Below, piece by piece: positions 19,346 to 29,205 of a stretch of DNA of 64,000 bases. The number at the start of each line of letters is the position of its first letter. Within the stretch, counting starts at the first letter, position 1. Source of the stretch: Acinetobacter sp. ANC 5054. GTDB taxonomy: Bacteria > Pseudomonadota > Gammaproteobacteria > Pseudomonadales > Moraxellaceae. Below the pieces are notes generated by a model. It did not search any database. It had not been told where the DNA came from and saw nothing but the letters and a program-made list of their open reading frames with translations. The translations under genes and the position numbers were made by a program. The stretch is from assembly GCF_002135295.1 (NCBI RefSeq), contig NZ_NEGG01000001.1, positions 408,574-472,573 of the forward strand, written 5' to 3'.

Positions 19346-20245
19346 ATGACTCAGCAAGCTCAGACCATTCAAGGTTCAATTGTCGCAATCGTCACCCCAA
19401 TGTTTGAAGATGGCAGCGTAGATTGGAAGAGCCTCGAGAAGCTGGTTGAGTGGCATATAAAACAGGGCACCAACAGTATTGTCGCTGTTGGTACAACTGG
19501 TGAAGCATCGACCCTAAGCATGGCTGAACACACACAAGTGATCAAAGAAATCATTCGTGTTGCCAACAAACGCATTCCAATTATTGCGGGTACGGGTGCA
19601 AATTCAACGCATGAAGCGATTGAGCTCACCAAAGAAGCCAAAGAACTCGGTGCTGATGCAGCATTGTTGGTTACACCGTATTACAACAAGCCAACTCAAG
19701 AAGGTCTATATCAACACTACAAAGCCATTGCTGAAGCTGTTGATTTACCTCAAATTCTTTACAATGTTCCAGGTCGTACTGGTGTCGATATGGACAATGA
19801 CACCGTCATTCGTCTTGCAAATATTCCACAAATTGTGGGTATTAAAGATGCAACAGGTGATGTTCCTCGCGGTCAAGCACTGATTGAAGGCCTAAAAGGC
19901 AAAGATATGGTGGTGTACTCAGGTGACGACGCAACTGCGTATCAATTGATGGGTCTTGGCGCAAAAGGCAACATTTCAGTGACTGCAAACGTTGCGCCTA
20001 AAGAAATGAGTGATATGTGTGCAACAGCACTCTCTGGTGATGCAACTAAAGCTGAACAACAAAATGCCGCTGTTGCAAATTTACATCAAATTTTATTTTG
20101 CGAATCAAATCCAATTCCTGTGAAATGGGCACTTCATGAAATGAAACTCATTGAAACAGGTATTCGCTTACCATTAACACCACTTGCAGAACAATATCGC
20201 ACTCCGCTTCGTGAAGCACTGATCACTGCGGGCGTTATCAAATAA
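19346..20245 (+). CDS. dapA: 4-hydroxy-tetrahydrodipicolinate synthase
   Basis: Condenses pyruvate with aspartate semialdehyde, the first committed step of lysine and diaminopimelate synthesis. The 299-residue protein has VGTTGEAST (about 48-56), PYYNKPTQEG (111-120), the tyrosine of ILYNVPGRTG (Tyr139) and the Schiff-base lysine in VGIKDATGD (Lys167). A GGATAG element precedes the ATG. The lipoprotein gene follows after 12 bp and purC after that, the same order as dapA-bamC-purC in E. coli. Confidence 0.97.
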   Translation: MTQQAQTIQGSIVAIVTPMFEDGSVDWKSLEKLVEWHIKQGTNSIVAVGTTGEASTLSMAEHTQVIKEIIRVANKRIPIIAGTGANSTHEAIELTKEAKELGADAALLVTPYYNKPTQEGLYQHYKAIAEAVDLPQILYNVPGRTGVDMDNDTVIRLANIPQIVGIKDATGDVPRGQALIEGLKGKDMVVYSGDDATAYQLMGLGAKGNISVTANVAPKEMSDMCATALSGDATKAEQQNAAVANLHQILFCESNPIPVKWALHEMKLIETGIRLPLTPLAEQYRTPLREALITAGVIK

Positions 20246-20257
20246 AGAAGAGCAAAC

Positions 20258-20866
20258 ATGATGCAATTACGTTTAGGACTAAGCCTGGCACTTTCAGTAT
20301 TTACTTTGGCCGGTTGTAGTTCACTTGCCTTCAATAATGGCACGCTGGACTATAAAGACACCACAACTGTGGAGCCGTTGAAATATCCTGAAGGTTCGAT
20401 GGTTCGTCCTGCAACACCATTGTATCCTGCTCCATCGGTTGACCCGCTTGCAATCGAGCACGCGCCAAATCTCGAAAACAAGCGTGGCAATCGTTATGCC
20501 CTTCCTCGTCCAGTCGAGGAAAAAAATGATTCAGTTACAGAAACTTCAGCAGACAGTACAAATATTGCTCGACCTCAATTATTGGTCGATGGAAATCAGA
20601 ATCCACTGCTCAAAGTGGATGGAAATTCTGCTACAATTTGGCAATACACACTTGCTACCCTCAGCAGCCTTAACCATACCATTGTTGGTCAGAGCAAAAA
20701 CCGTTACGAAGTAACCGTTAAGGTCGATCAACAGACCTATGTTTTAAGACTTTCTTCTGTAGGTTCAAGCAATAATATTGCTGTGTTTAATGCCGATAAT
20801 AGTTTTGCAGACAAAGAAAAAGCTGCAGATCTGTTAGCTCAGATTTACCAAAATTGGCCAGCCTAG
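20258..20866 (+). CDS. Lipoprotein, BamC-like
   Basis: A 202-residue outer-membrane lipoprotein with signal sequence and lipobox LAGC (Cys20). The segment after the lipobox is unstructured and proline-rich (YPEGSMVRPATPLYPAPSVDPLAIEHAPNLENKRGNRYALPRP), resembling the extended N-terminus of BamC that contacts BamD; a small helix-grip-like domain follows (about 110-200, IWQYTLATLSSLNHTIVGQSKNRYEVTVK). E. coli BamC has two such domains, so this is a short form. The position between dapA and purC is the conserved BamC locus. BAM complex membership is inferred from position and architecture. Confidence 0.72.
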   Translation: MMQLRLGLSLALSVFTLAGCSSLAFNNGTLDYKDTTTVEPLKYPEGSMVRPATPLYPAPSVDPLAIEHAPNLENKRGNRYALPRPVEEKNDSVTETSADSTNIARPQLLVDGNQNPLLKVDGNSATIWQYTLATLSSLNHTIVGQSKNRYEVTVKVDQQTYVLRLSSVGSSNNIAVFNADNSFADKEKAADLLAQIYQNWPA

Positions 20867-20902
20867 TCGTACTAGGCATTTTTTCTCGAAAAAGGTTCCC
20901 TC

Positions 20903-21622
20903 ATGTTAAAACAAACCTTGCTCTATACTGGTAAAGCGAAATCTGTTTATGAAACAGATAGTTCAGACCACCTCATCCTAGTTTTCCGTGACGATGCTTC
21001 TGCATTTAACGGCGAAAAAATCGAACAGCTGGATCGTAAAGGTAAGGTGAACAACCGTTTTAACGCCTTCATCATGGAAAAATTGGCTGCGGCTGGCATC
21101 GAAACTCACTTCGAGAAATTACTTTCTCCAACTGAAGTACTTGTTAAAAAATTAACGATGGTTCCTGTAGAGTGCGTTATTCGTAACTATGCAGCAGGTT
21201 CACTTTGCCGTCGTTTAGGCGTTGAAGAAGGTAAAGAACTTACTCCACCGACTTTCGAATTGTTCTTTAAAGACGATGCGTTAGGCGACCCAATGGTGAA
21301 TGAGTCTCAAGCGATTGCTTTAGGTTGGGCAACTGCTGAACAGCTTGCTCAAATGAAAGAATTGACTTACAAAGTGAACGAAGTTCTTAAAGGCTTGTTC
21401 GACGCTGGCAACATGCTTCTTGTTGACTTCAAACTTGAATTTGGTGTGTTCCACGACCGTATCGTGCTTGGTGATGAATTCTCCCCAGACGGTTGCCGTC
21501 TATGGGACAAAGACACTAAGAAAAAACTCGACAAAGACCGTTTCCGTCAAGGTTTAGGCGGTGTTGTTGAAGCGTATGAAGAAGTTGCTGCACGTTTAGG
21601 TATCGACCTTTCTGATATCTAA
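20903..21622 (+). CDS. purC: Phosphoribosylaminoimidazole-succinocarboxamide synthase
   Basis: SAICAR synthetase of purine biosynthesis. The 239-residue protein begins [19 protein letters not shown] and has [48 protein letters not shown], the LVDFKLEFG motif and [12 protein letters not shown]. Normal length. Codon usage looks like that of a highly expressed gene. It follows the lipoprotein gene by 36 bp and may be cotranscribed with dapA. Confidence 0.97.
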   Translation: MLKQTLLYTGKAKSVYETDSSDHLILVFRDDASAFNGEKIEQLDRKGKVNNRFNAFIMEKLAAAGIETHFEKLLSPTEVLVKKLTMVPVECVIRNYAAGSLCRRLGVEEGKELTPPTFELFFKDDALGDPMVNESQAIALGWATAEQLAQMKELTYKVNEVLKGLFDAGNMLLVDFKLEFGVFHDRIVLGDEFSPDGCRLWDKDTKKKLDKDRFRQGLGGVVEAYEEVAARLGIDLSDI

Positions 21623-21639
21623 TTCGTTCAACGAATTCA

Positions 21640-21671
21640 AAAAAACCGAGCTTACTAGCTCGGTTTTTTAG
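21640..21671. terminator. Bidirectional terminator between purC and rarA
   Basis: Stem AAAACCGAGCT/AGCTCGGTTTT with a TACT loop and T run, between two convergent genes. Confidence 0.85.
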
Positions 21672-21707
21672 TTTTAAAAATTAAATATAAATTAAAATCA
21701 TTGAATC

Positions 21708-22982
21708 TTATTGTTGCTGTTGCTGCTGCATCCAGCGGCGCTGCTGCAAACGCTCACCTTCGACCTCACGCTTATTACGTGCCGACTCATACAATTTAGT
21801 GCCTTTTAACTCAGGCGGTAAGTAGTCCTGCATGACAAAATGCTCTGGATAATTGTGTGGATAGAGATAATCCACACCATAGCCCTGTTCTTTCATCATT
21901 TTGGTCGGTGCATTCCTTAAATGTAGAGGCACTGGCAAGTTCGAAGTTTTCTCAGCCAACTCTAAAGCTTTGTTGATCGCCAAATAAGTGCTGTTACTTT
22001 TCGCACTGGTTGCTAAATAAACCGCGCATTGACCCAAAATAATGCGGCACTCGGGCATTCCTACCGCTTGTACCGAACGGAAGCACTCGCCAGCCAAAAG
22101 CAATGCATTAGGATTAGAGTTACCTATATCTTCGGATGCTGCTATCAACATACGACGTGCAATAAAGACTGGATCTTCCCCACCTTTGAGCATTCGTGCC
22201 ATCCAGTAGAGTGCGGCATCAGGATCGCTACCGCGTATCGACTTAATAAATGCCGAAACTAAGTCATAATGCTGTTCACCAGACTTGTCATAACGGGCAA
22301 TATTTTGCTGTGCAACTTTTACAACGATAGCATTGGTGATGAGATTTTCCAGATCAGGTTCAAAAGTACTGGCAATCAAATCTAATAAATTAAGGGCTTT
22401 GCGTGCATCCCCCGCAGCAAATTGAAACAGGGCCTCATATTCTTCAATTTGGATATAACGCTCTTTTAAAAACTCATCTTGCTGAAGCGCTTGATTGAGC
22501 AATGTCTCAATGGCGTCATTGTTCAGGGCATTCAGTGTATAGACCTGACAACGAGACAGCAGCGCATTATTCACTTCAAAGGAAGGGTTTTCTGTTGTCG
22601 CCCCAATTAAAGTAATTTTGCCTTTTTCCACCGCATTCAGCAGTGCATCTTGTTGTGATTTATTGAAACGATGTATTTCATCAATAAAGACCACAGGCGT
22701 CAGCAAGTCGCCACCATCGGCAATGATTTCACGCAGCTCTTTGACCCCAGTATTTAAGGCTGAAAGACTGATAAATGGGCGGTCTACTGCTTGCGCCAAT
22801 AACAAGGCTATTGTCGTTTTCCCCACGCCTGGTGGACCCCAAAAGATAATCGAAGGAAGGTGACCTTGATCAATCATCTGACGTAAGGGTGCGTCTTCAC
22901 CTAGGAGGTGATCCTGCCCAATAATTTGAGATAAATCATGTGGACGAAGACGTTCGGGAAGTGGAATATGACTGTCTGACAT
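21708..22982 (-). CDS. rarA: Replication-associated recombination protein A
   Basis: AAA+ ATPase (MgsA/RarA, Wrnip1 relative) acting at stalled forks and gaps. The 424-residue protein has Walker A GPPGVGKTT (49-57), Walker B VVFIDEIHRFNKSQQD (about 98-112), the sensor GATTENPSFEVNNALLSRC and the C-terminal RarA domain (DLYPHNYPEHFVMQDYLP-like segment). It ends in a run of glutamines (MQQQQQQ), encoded by mixed CAG and CAA codons, which looks like a naturally variable tail. Divergent from the GGDEF-EAL gene. Confidence 0.95.
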   Translation of the reverse strand: MSDSHIPLPERLRPHDLSQIIGQDHLLGEDAPLRQMIDQGHLPSIIFWGPPGVGKTTIALLLAQAVDRPFISLSALNTGVKELREIIADGGDLLTPVVFIDEIHRFNKSQQDALLNAVEKGKITLIGATTENPSFEVNNALLSRCQVYTLNALNNDAIETLLNQALQQDEFLKERYIQIEEYEALFQFAAGDARKALNLLDLIASTFEPDLENLITNAIVVKVAQQNIARYDKSGEQHYDLVSAFIKSIRGSDPDAALYWMARMLKGGEDPVFIARRMLIAASEDIGNSNPNALLLAGECFRSVQAVGMPECRIILGQCAVYLATSAKSNSTYLAINKALELAEKTSNLPVPLHLRNAPTKMMKEQGYGVDYLYPHNYPEHFVMQDYLPPELKGTKLYESARNKREVEGERLQQRRWMQQQQQQ

Positions 22983-23230
22983 TTTATTATTTCATTTCAG
23001 GCGAATGGGGAAGGCAAAGTTATTCTAACACTGCTTTAAGCGAATCACTTGGCTTAATTCTAATGCCTTCAATTCAACGAAAGGTTGTTAAAAGAGCGGC
23101 CTCAGTTGTAAATTTGATAAGTTGAATATTAACTATAATGTAACAAGACTTTTTATACCAAATTATTCTAATTACAGTATGATCAGGTCTATCTATAATT
23201 TCGAATTGCCTGACCCATTGGACAGATTGT

Positions 23231-25360
23231 ATGAAGCAATCACGTAAACAACTACAAAGTACCCCAGTTCAGCAAGGCGACGATGGTCATTCTTTTTTCT
23301 CAAAATATAACGCACAGACCTCTAGCAACGAACTGCAGCAAATGCAGCAATTTTTAGAACTATTTCCTCAACCAATTTGGCATTTAAAACAACAACAGGT
23401 GTATGCCAACCAAGCCTTTTATCAACTTTTTAAAATTGAGAATCTACCGCCAGATATGGCATGTTGGATGACATTCATTCATCCAAAGGAACGAGAAGAT
23501 TTTCAAACACTGTGGCAGCAATCACAACAACTGCTGCAATCATTTCAATATCAGGTTCGTCTCAAGCAGTCTGATCAGTGTTATCACAGCACACGCTTAG
23601 AAGTGACTTTTACCAAAGATAGCTTGGATGCTGCTCAATGCATGGTGCAATTTATCGATCTGGAACCTAAATTAGGGGTCATTGAACAGCTGCAACATCA
23701 AGTTGAAAGCCGTAATTTTATGCTAGATGCCAGTGTGGATTGTATAAAGTTACTCAGCCCTAAGGGTCAAATCATCCACATGAATCAAGCAGGCTGTTTA
23801 GCACTTGGTATACCCACAGATGATAAGCATTTCGGTATGGATTGGTTAATGCTGATACCGGAATCTGAGCGGGCTGCGGGTCAAATTGCGTTAAATGAAG
23901 CAGTGCAAGGAAAAACCTCACGTTTTTCGGGTGAAAGCCAATTAGAGAATCAACCGACAGCCTATTGGGACAATGTATTAACACCAATTTTGGATCAGCA
24001 TGGGCAAACCAAAGAAATTTTATGTGTTTCGCGTGACATTACCCTACAACGCAAAACTGAATTTAAATTGCAGCAAATTATTGAACAAGATGATTTAACG
24101 GGGCTCTTAAATCGACATGCATTTAGCCGAGTCTTCAAAAATAATTTAAAAATGACCCAAGATAAACAGCAGCAATTGGGTCTATTACTGATTGATTTAG
24201 ATTATTTTAAACATGTGAATGATACCTTGGGACATATTGCGGGAGATCATTTACTACATAGTCTAGGTCAACGCTTTCAACAATGCTTTCCGCCCGGTAT
24301 CGTGGTTTCACGTTTGGGGGGCGATGAATTTGCGATCCTCATTCCTCAGTTAGCATCTGAAGACGAGTTGCTTGAAATAGCTCATATTGCCTATCAACAA
24401 ATGGATCTTCCAATTCTCTATAATGAACAATATATCAATATTGGTATGAGTATTGGTTGCTCCACTTATCCACGTGATGCACAAAGCACCTCTAATTTAC
24501 TTAAATGTGCAGATATTGCTTTAAATGATTTGAAAAACAGTGGTCGTGGTGGGGTGCGAATGTTTAGCCCGACCATGTTAAAAACTCTTGAAAATACCAC
24601 CCGCCAATTAACCCTTGCACGCAGTATTATTCAATCAGACCAAATTGTTCCTTATTACCAGCCTAAAGTACGTCTCAGTGACGCTAAAGTGGTAGGATTC
24701 GAAGCATTATTACGTTGGTATGATGAAGATCAGCAAATACAGCTACCGTCTCAAATTTTTGCAGCATTTCAAGATTATGAATTGGCTTCACGTATCAGTG
24801 AAATCATGCAAATTAAAATTTTTCAGGATATTCAGCGCTGGATTGCCAAAGGACTGCAACCGTTACCGATTTCGATTAATGCAGCGCCAGTTGAATTTTT
24901 ACGTGATGATTATGCAGAAAAAATGCTACAACGTTTGCAGGAATATCATATTTCGCCAGAGATCATCGAATTAGAAATTACCGAACAAAGTTTGTCTGAA
25001 CGCGGTGCCAATTATGTGATTCGCGCTCTACATTTATTGAAAAAAAATGGAATACGCATTTCACTTGATGACTTCGGAACTGGGCACTCTTCCCTCACAC
25101 GACTCAGTAATTATCCTGTCGATTGCATTAAAATAGACCGTAATTTTGTGGAACGAATGCATACGGATAGTTCGGCATTGGCGATTGTCAAAGCGATTAC
25201 ACAAATAGGTGCAAGTGTTTCCATGAATATTTTGGTTGAAGGGATTGAACACTCAGAACAAGTCGATACACTAAAAGCATGTGACTGCCATATTGGACAG
25301 GGCTTTTATTTCTATCGCCCGTTGAGCTATGACAAGGCCGTGGAGCTGTTGAATAGCTAA
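23231..25360 (+). CDS. PAS-GGDEF-EAL cyclic-di-GMP signalling protein
   Basis: A 709-residue soluble protein with two PAS-like sensor domains (about 35-150 and 165-275), a GGDEF domain with intact RLGGDEF (about residue 360) and an EAL domain (about 460-705). The EAL domain keeps the phosphodiesterase residues: Glu in FEALLRW, Asn in ISINAAP, Glu in LEITEQ, both Asp of LDDFGTG, Lys of IKIDRNF, Glu of VEGIE and Gln in GQGFYF. The diguanylate cyclase motif is also intact and there is no RxxD inhibitory site at the usual position. It may be bifunctional, with PAS input deciding the direction. No membrane segment. Confidence 0.9.
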   Translation: MKQSRKQLQSTPVQQGDDGHSFFSKYNAQTSSNELQQMQQFLELFPQPIWHLKQQQVYANQAFYQLFKIENLPPDMACWMTFIHPKEREDFQTLWQQSQQLLQSFQYQVRLKQSDQCYHSTRLEVTFTKDSLDAAQCMVQFIDLEPKLGVIEQLQHQVESRNFMLDASVDCIKLLSPKGQIIHMNQAGCLALGIPTDDKHFGMDWLMLIPESERAAGQIALNEAVQGKTSRFSGESQLENQPTAYWDNVLTPILDQHGQTKEILCVSRDITLQRKTEFKLQQIIEQDDLTGLLNRHAFSRVFKNNLKMTQDKQQQLGLLLIDLDYFKHVNDTLGHIAGDHLLHSLGQRFQQCFPPGIVVSRLGGDEFAILIPQLASEDELLEIAHIAYQQMDLPILYNEQYINIGMSIGCSTYPRDAQSTSNLLKCADIALNDLKNSGRGGVRMFSPTMLKTLENTTRQLTLARSIIQSDQIVPYYQPKVRLSDAKVVGFEALLRWYDEDQQIQLPSQIFAAFQDYELASRISEIMQIKIFQDIQRWIAKGLQPLPISINAAPVEFLRDDYAEKMLQRLQEYHISPEIIELEITEQSLSERGANYVIRALHLLKKNGIRISLDDFGTGHSSLTRLSNYPVDCIKIDRNFVERMHTDSSALAIVKAITQIGASVSMNILVEGIEHSEQVDTLKACDCHIGQGFYFYRPLSYDKAVELLNS

Positions 25361-25380
25361 GCTTTTTGGAGCATGAAACT

Positions 25381-25857
25381 ATGCAGCTTAAATATTTAGT
25401 CAGTGCCTGCCTTGCAGGCCAAGCCGTTCGCTATGATGCAACCTCCAATATGCAGCATGTGATTCTTCAATTAATGCAAACCCATGACGTGGTCACCGCC
25501 TGCCCAGAAATGCTTGGTGGCTTAAGTTGCCCCCGCTTCCCTGCTGAAATTCAAAATGGTCAAGCATCCGACGTACTTACTGGCAGCGCTCAAGTCAAAG
25601 ATGTTTTAGGCGTCGATGTCAGTGCCGAGTTTATTGCTGGAGCTCAGCGCATGCTCGCTTTGGCACAACAGCATAAAGTCGATGTCGTGGTATTGAAGGA
25701 CAATAGCCCATCTTGTGGTACACACTATATTTATGATGGTACGTTTACCCGCACTAAAATTCACGGTCATGGGGTTACTGCTGCTTTGCTCAAGCAGCAT
25801 GGTTTTCAAGTAATTTCTGAACAAGATTTCATTGATCTGGTACAAGATCAGCTTTAA
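25381..25857 (+). CDS. DUF523 family protein
   Basis: A 158-residue protein of the DUF523 family, recognised by VSACLAGQAVRYDA at the N-terminus, CPEMLGGLSCPRFPAEI in the middle and VVLKDNSPSCGTHYIYDG near the C-terminus; the conserved cysteines suggest a metal or iron-sulfur site. The start at 25381 is chosen because GGAG lies 9 nt upstream; the frame opens at a TTG 15 bp earlier. It begins only 20 bp after the GGDEF-EAL gene and could be cotranscribed. Biochemical role unknown. Confidence 0.8.
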   Translation: MQLKYLVSACLAGQAVRYDATSNMQHVILQLMQTHDVVTACPEMLGGLSCPRFPAEIQNGQASDVLTGSAQVKDVLGVDVSAEFIAGAQRMLALAQQHKVDVVVLKDNSPSCGTHYIYDGTFTRTKIHGHGVTAALLKQHGFQVISEQDFIDLVQDQL

Positions 25858-25892
25858 AGCTGAGACTGACATCTAGCAATTTTAGATCTAAA

Positions 25893-26345
25893 TTAACGTA
25901 CCCAACGCACAATATAATCTTCAATATCATCCGGGTTTACCAACTCCTCACTGATACAACGCCCCGCAGCTGACTTCCGTGCAACCAAAATACTGTCTCG
26001 GCTACCCGTCAACAAATGATGCCAACGCGGAAGACCTTTGCCTTCTGAAATTCGTCGATATGCACAGCTCGGGGGTAACCAATGAAATTGGTCGATTTGT
26101 TCAGGCGTTAAACGAATACAATCTGGCACAGCTGCTTTACGGTTGGGATAATCAGAACAACTGGCTGTTTCACAGTCTAAAAGTTTACAGGCCACCTTGG
26201 TGTAAGCCACTTCATGTGTATCTTCATCTTCAAGTTTAATTAAACAACACAAACCACACCCATCACAAAGTGACTCCCATTCAAGATGAGTCAATTCGGT
26301 TAATGCATACTTTTTCCAGAAATGAGGGCGCAAGGTGTCTGTCAT
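25893..26345 (-). CDS. YcgN-family cysteine-cluster protein (UPF0260)
   Basis: A 150-residue protein with the cysteine pattern LCDGCGLCCLIKLEDED followed by VACKLLDCETASCSDY, plus PDCIRLTPEQIDQFHWLPPSCAYR. This matches the UPF0260/YcgN family, predicted to bind zinc or an iron-sulfur cluster. Molecular function is not known. Convergent with the DUF523 gene, separated by 35 bp. Confidence 0.88.
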   Translation of the reverse strand: MTDTLRPHFWKKYALTELTHLEWESLCDGCGLCCLIKLEDEDTHEVAYTKVACKLLDCETASCSDYPNRKAAVPDCIRLTPEQIDQFHWLPPSCAYRRISEGKGLPRWHHLLTGSRDSILVARKSAAGRCISEELVNPDDIEDYIVRWVR

Positions 26346-26510
26346 AATCTAGCTCGAAACAAGGTTGGCAGGCATATTAGCTGAGCCTGTGTAAATTTTC
26401 TCAGTTTAAGTTACCGAATATTGCACATTTAATAAACAAAAGAATACATAGACCTAGGTGTAGCACTCCTATACTGAATACACAGAATAAAAATCACTTG
26501 GAGAAAAACT

Positions 26511-26669
26511 ATGTTCCGTTGGGCTATTATTTTCGCTGTAATTGCATTGATTGCTAGTCTGCTAGGTTTCGGTGGTGTTGCAGGTTTATCCAAAGACTTT
26601 GCCGTTATTCTCTTGGTTATTGCAGTCATTCTCGCAATTGTTGGCTTCCTCTCTCGAGGAAAAGTTTAG
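26511..26669 (+). CDS. DUF1328 small membrane protein
   Basis: A 52-residue, two-segment hydrophobic protein ([20 protein letters not shown], then [21 protein letters not shown]). The pattern with FGGVAG between the two segments is the DUF1328 (YtjA) family, found widely in proteobacteria, often stress-induced, function unknown. The ATG is preceded by TTGGAGAAAAACT, a good ribosome binding site. Confidence 0.85.
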   Translation: MFRWAIIFAVIALIASLLGFGGVAGLSKDFAVILLVIAVILAIVGFLSRGKV

Positions 26670-26750
26670 ATCAAATGAGGACCTTCAATTGTTTTTCTAA
26701 ACTTAAAAACGGTTTTCACACAAACTAAATTCAATGCTGTTTAGCCAGAT

Positions 26751-26785
26751 AAAAAAATAAGAGCCTAACGGCTCTTATTTTTTTA
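26751..26785. terminator. Bidirectional terminator between the DUF1328 gene and murJ
   Basis: Stem AAATAAGAGCC/GGCTCTTATTT with loop TAAC and T tracts on both strands, between convergent genes. Confidence 0.85.
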
Positions 26786-26819
26786 TTTCAATCTGAACAT
26801 TTTAACCATCTATACACAA

Positions 26820-28361
26820 TTATGGTTTTAAATGACGTGGTCTAAATCCAGTCGCAATCAAAGCGATCCCATACGCGACAACACCTACGACACAGAGTAC
26901 CAGCAGTTCTGCCACACGCATCCACGCAGAAACATCACCGTTATACCACGTCAGACCAAACCACAGCGCGGCAATCATCGCAATATTGGCCATTGCAAAT
27001 TGCACGATCAATTTTTTCCAATGGCTCCCAAAGCGGAAAATATTACGTTTATGCAGATAGAAATACAGCATGCCTGCATTTACTAAAGCAGATCCTGATG
27101 AGGCCAACGCCAACGCCATGTGCTCTGCATGCCAGTCGATCAGTTTGAAGAACCCAATAAAAATTACGTTCAAAATCGCATTGGCTGCAACGGACATCAA
27201 GCCGACCCGTACAGGAGTCTTGGTGTCTTGCTGCGCATAGAACCCTGGTGCAAAGACTTTAATCAACATGAATGAAATGACCCCTGCACTCATACATTGC
27301 AAGGCTAAAGCTGTCATTTGAGTATCTTCAAAAGTAAATTGTCCGCGCTCAAACAAAGTTTGAATAATCGGTGTTGACAACATAAACAGCGCAATACTGG
27401 CAGGTACACCCACCAAAACAATCACTTTAGCCGCCCAATCAATCATTTTGCGGAATTTGTCTTGATCTTGCTCGGCATGACGTGCAGACAGCGACGGTAA
27501 GATCACGGTACCAATCGCCACCCCAATTAAGCCCAATGGTAACTCGGTCATCCGTTCTGCACTATATAACCACGATACTGAACCATCTTGCATGAAAGAC
27601 GCCCAAATAGTGTTGAGTAGTAAGTTAATTTGTGTGACTGAGACACCAAACAATGCTGGCAACATCAATTTCATGATGCGATCGACACCTTCATGTTTGA
27701 AGTCGACTTTCGGTGGAATCAATAATTTCTTGCGCCACAATTCAGGAATTTGAATTGCCAATTGTAAGAAGCCTGCCGCAACCACCGACCAACCCAACGC
27801 CATAATCGGTTCAGCCATATATGGTGTTAACCACCATGCGCCAGCAATCATCGCCACATTGAGCAATACCGGTGAAAATGCTGGGGTACTGAACGAACCA
27901 TAACTATTGAGAATACTGCTGGCAAATGCTGTTAATGACATAAACAGTAAATATGGAATGGTCAGGCGGAACATATCCGTTGCCAATGCAAATTTCTCTG
28001 GGTCGTCATGGAAACCCGGTGCATAGATATAAATAATTGCAGGTGCGGCCACCATCGCAATGAAGGTCAGGCTGGTCATCACCAGACCTAAACAACCAAA
28101 CACGCGGCTAATCAGAATCTGAACTTCTGCATGGGTTCGACCGGTTTTATATTCAGTTAGAACAGGAATAAAGGCCTGTGAAAATGCCCCTTCTGCAAAC
28201 AATCGCCTAAAAAAGTTAGGAATACGAAAAGCCACGACAAAGGTATCGAAGTCTTTACCTGCCCCAAATACATTTAACAGGACAATATCCCGTACCAGTC
28301 CCAAGACTCGGGACAGCATCGTCATTGCACTGACAATGACAGTCGAACGCCAAAGCGCCAT
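26820..28361 (-). CDS. murJ: Lipid II flippase MurJ
   Basis: MOP-superfamily flippase that moves lipid II across the inner membrane for peptidoglycan synthesis. The 513-residue protein has about fourteen membrane segments and the family start MALWRSTVIVSAMTMLSRVLGLVRDIVLLNVFGAG, with PNFFRRLFAEGAFSQAFIPVL and FAPGFYAQQDTKTPVRVG. The ampD gene follows upstream on the same strand after about 86 bp, a cell-wall theme shared with mupP at 33403. Confidence 0.96.
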   Translation of the reverse strand: MALWRSTVIVSAMTMLSRVLGLVRDIVLLNVFGAGKDFDTFVVAFRIPNFFRRLFAEGAFSQAFIPVLTEYKTGRTHAEVQILISRVFGCLGLVMTSLTFIAMVAAPAIIYIYAPGFHDDPEKFALATDMFRLTIPYLLFMSLTAFASSILNSYGSFSTPAFSPVLLNVAMIAGAWWLTPYMAEPIMALGWSVVAAGFLQLAIQIPELWRKKLLIPPKVDFKHEGVDRIMKLMLPALFGVSVTQINLLLNTIWASFMQDGSVSWLYSAERMTELPLGLIGVAIGTVILPSLSARHAEQDQDKFRKMIDWAAKVIVLVGVPASIALFMLSTPIIQTLFERGQFTFEDTQMTALALQCMSAGVISFMLIKVFAPGFYAQQDTKTPVRVGLMSVAANAILNVIFIGFFKLIDWHAEHMALALASSGSALVNAGMLYFYLHKRNIFRFGSHWKKLIVQFAMANIAMIAALWFGLTWYNGDVSAWMRVAELLVLCVVGVVAYGIALIATGFRPRHLKP

Positions 28362-28447
28362 CGCTTTTACTCGCTTTTGAAAGTGCGCCTATTGTAATGA
28401 AACTCGATCATAAATTTCATTGGTTTATTGAACGCAGAGTGTGTTGT

Positions 28448-29020
28448 TTATTTGTTTTTAAAATCACGTAACTGTTGGCGAAATTCAGTCCATTGAAAAA
28501 ATGGGCCCGGATCCGTTTTACGACCCGGTGCAATATCAGAATGTCCTGCAATATGTTGTTGAATTTTTGGATAAGTTTCTTGTAAACATGCCACAACCTC
28601 CGTCAATACATCATATTGAGCTTGTTCAAATGGGAGGTCGTCACTGCCTTCTAGTTCAATACCAATCGAATAATCATTGCATTCTTTATGAGCTAAATAG
28701 GTTGAGCGCCCTGCATGCCAAGCACGATCATTAAAATTCACAAATTGCAGCACTTCACCTGTACGCAAGATCAATAAATGCGTAGAAACTTCCATCCCTT
28801 CAATGCTTTGAAAATATGGATGTACTGACCAATCTAATTGATTTTGAAAAAATTTTTCAATATAACCACCACCAAATTGGGAAGGTGGCAAACTAATATT
28901 ATGAATCACCACAAGCTGAATTTCGGTGTCTGCGGGGCGTTGATTAAAATTCGGTGAAGGGATTTGCCGTGCACCGATGAGCTGCCCATCCTGAACCTGA
29001 AATGTTGTTGCCTGTGACAT
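28448..29020 (-). CDS. ampD: 1,6-anhydro-N-acetylmuramyl-L-alanine amidase
   Basis: Cytoplasmic zinc amidase of peptidoglycan recycling; cleaves anhydroMurNAc peptides and so keeps AmpR-type beta-lactamase induction low. The 190-residue protein has the zinc ligands in VVIHNISLPP (His) and AGHSDIAPGRKTDPGPFF (His and Asp). I choose the ATG at 29020, with AGGA about 8 nt upstream; an ATG at 29041 is in frame but adds a non-conserved extension. Confidence 0.94.
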   Translation of the reverse strand: MSQATTFQVQDGQLIGARQIPSPNFNQRPADTEIQLVVIHNISLPPSQFGGGYIEKFFQNQLDWSVHPYFQSIEGMEVSTHLLILRTGEVLQFVNFNDRAWHAGRSTYLAHKECNDYSIGIELEGSDDLPFEQAQYDVLTEVVACLQETYPKIQQHIAGHSDIAPGRKTDPGPFFQWTEFRQQLRDFKNK

Positions 29021-29205
29021 AAAGTGATCCTGAGTCTGCATTGCTCGTGAATTTTAGATCAGAGCCTAAAGGCTTTCATGCTAAAACTTTCATTGATATT
29101 TCTCAAATCTAGTTTGTGATTACTGTTAAAAATCGCTCATTTTTCATGAACAATGCTAATATAGCGCGCACATTTTCTCGGGTTAAAAAAGATACGGAAT
29201 TTCTT

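Noticed and set aside
19204..19407. Plus-strand frame upstream of and overlapping dapA
   Set aside because: No ribosome binding site, overlaps dapA out of phase, and its composition is not protein-like.
23772..23987. Antisense frames within the GGDEF-EAL gene
   Set aside because: No family features and full overlap with the recognised coding sequence.
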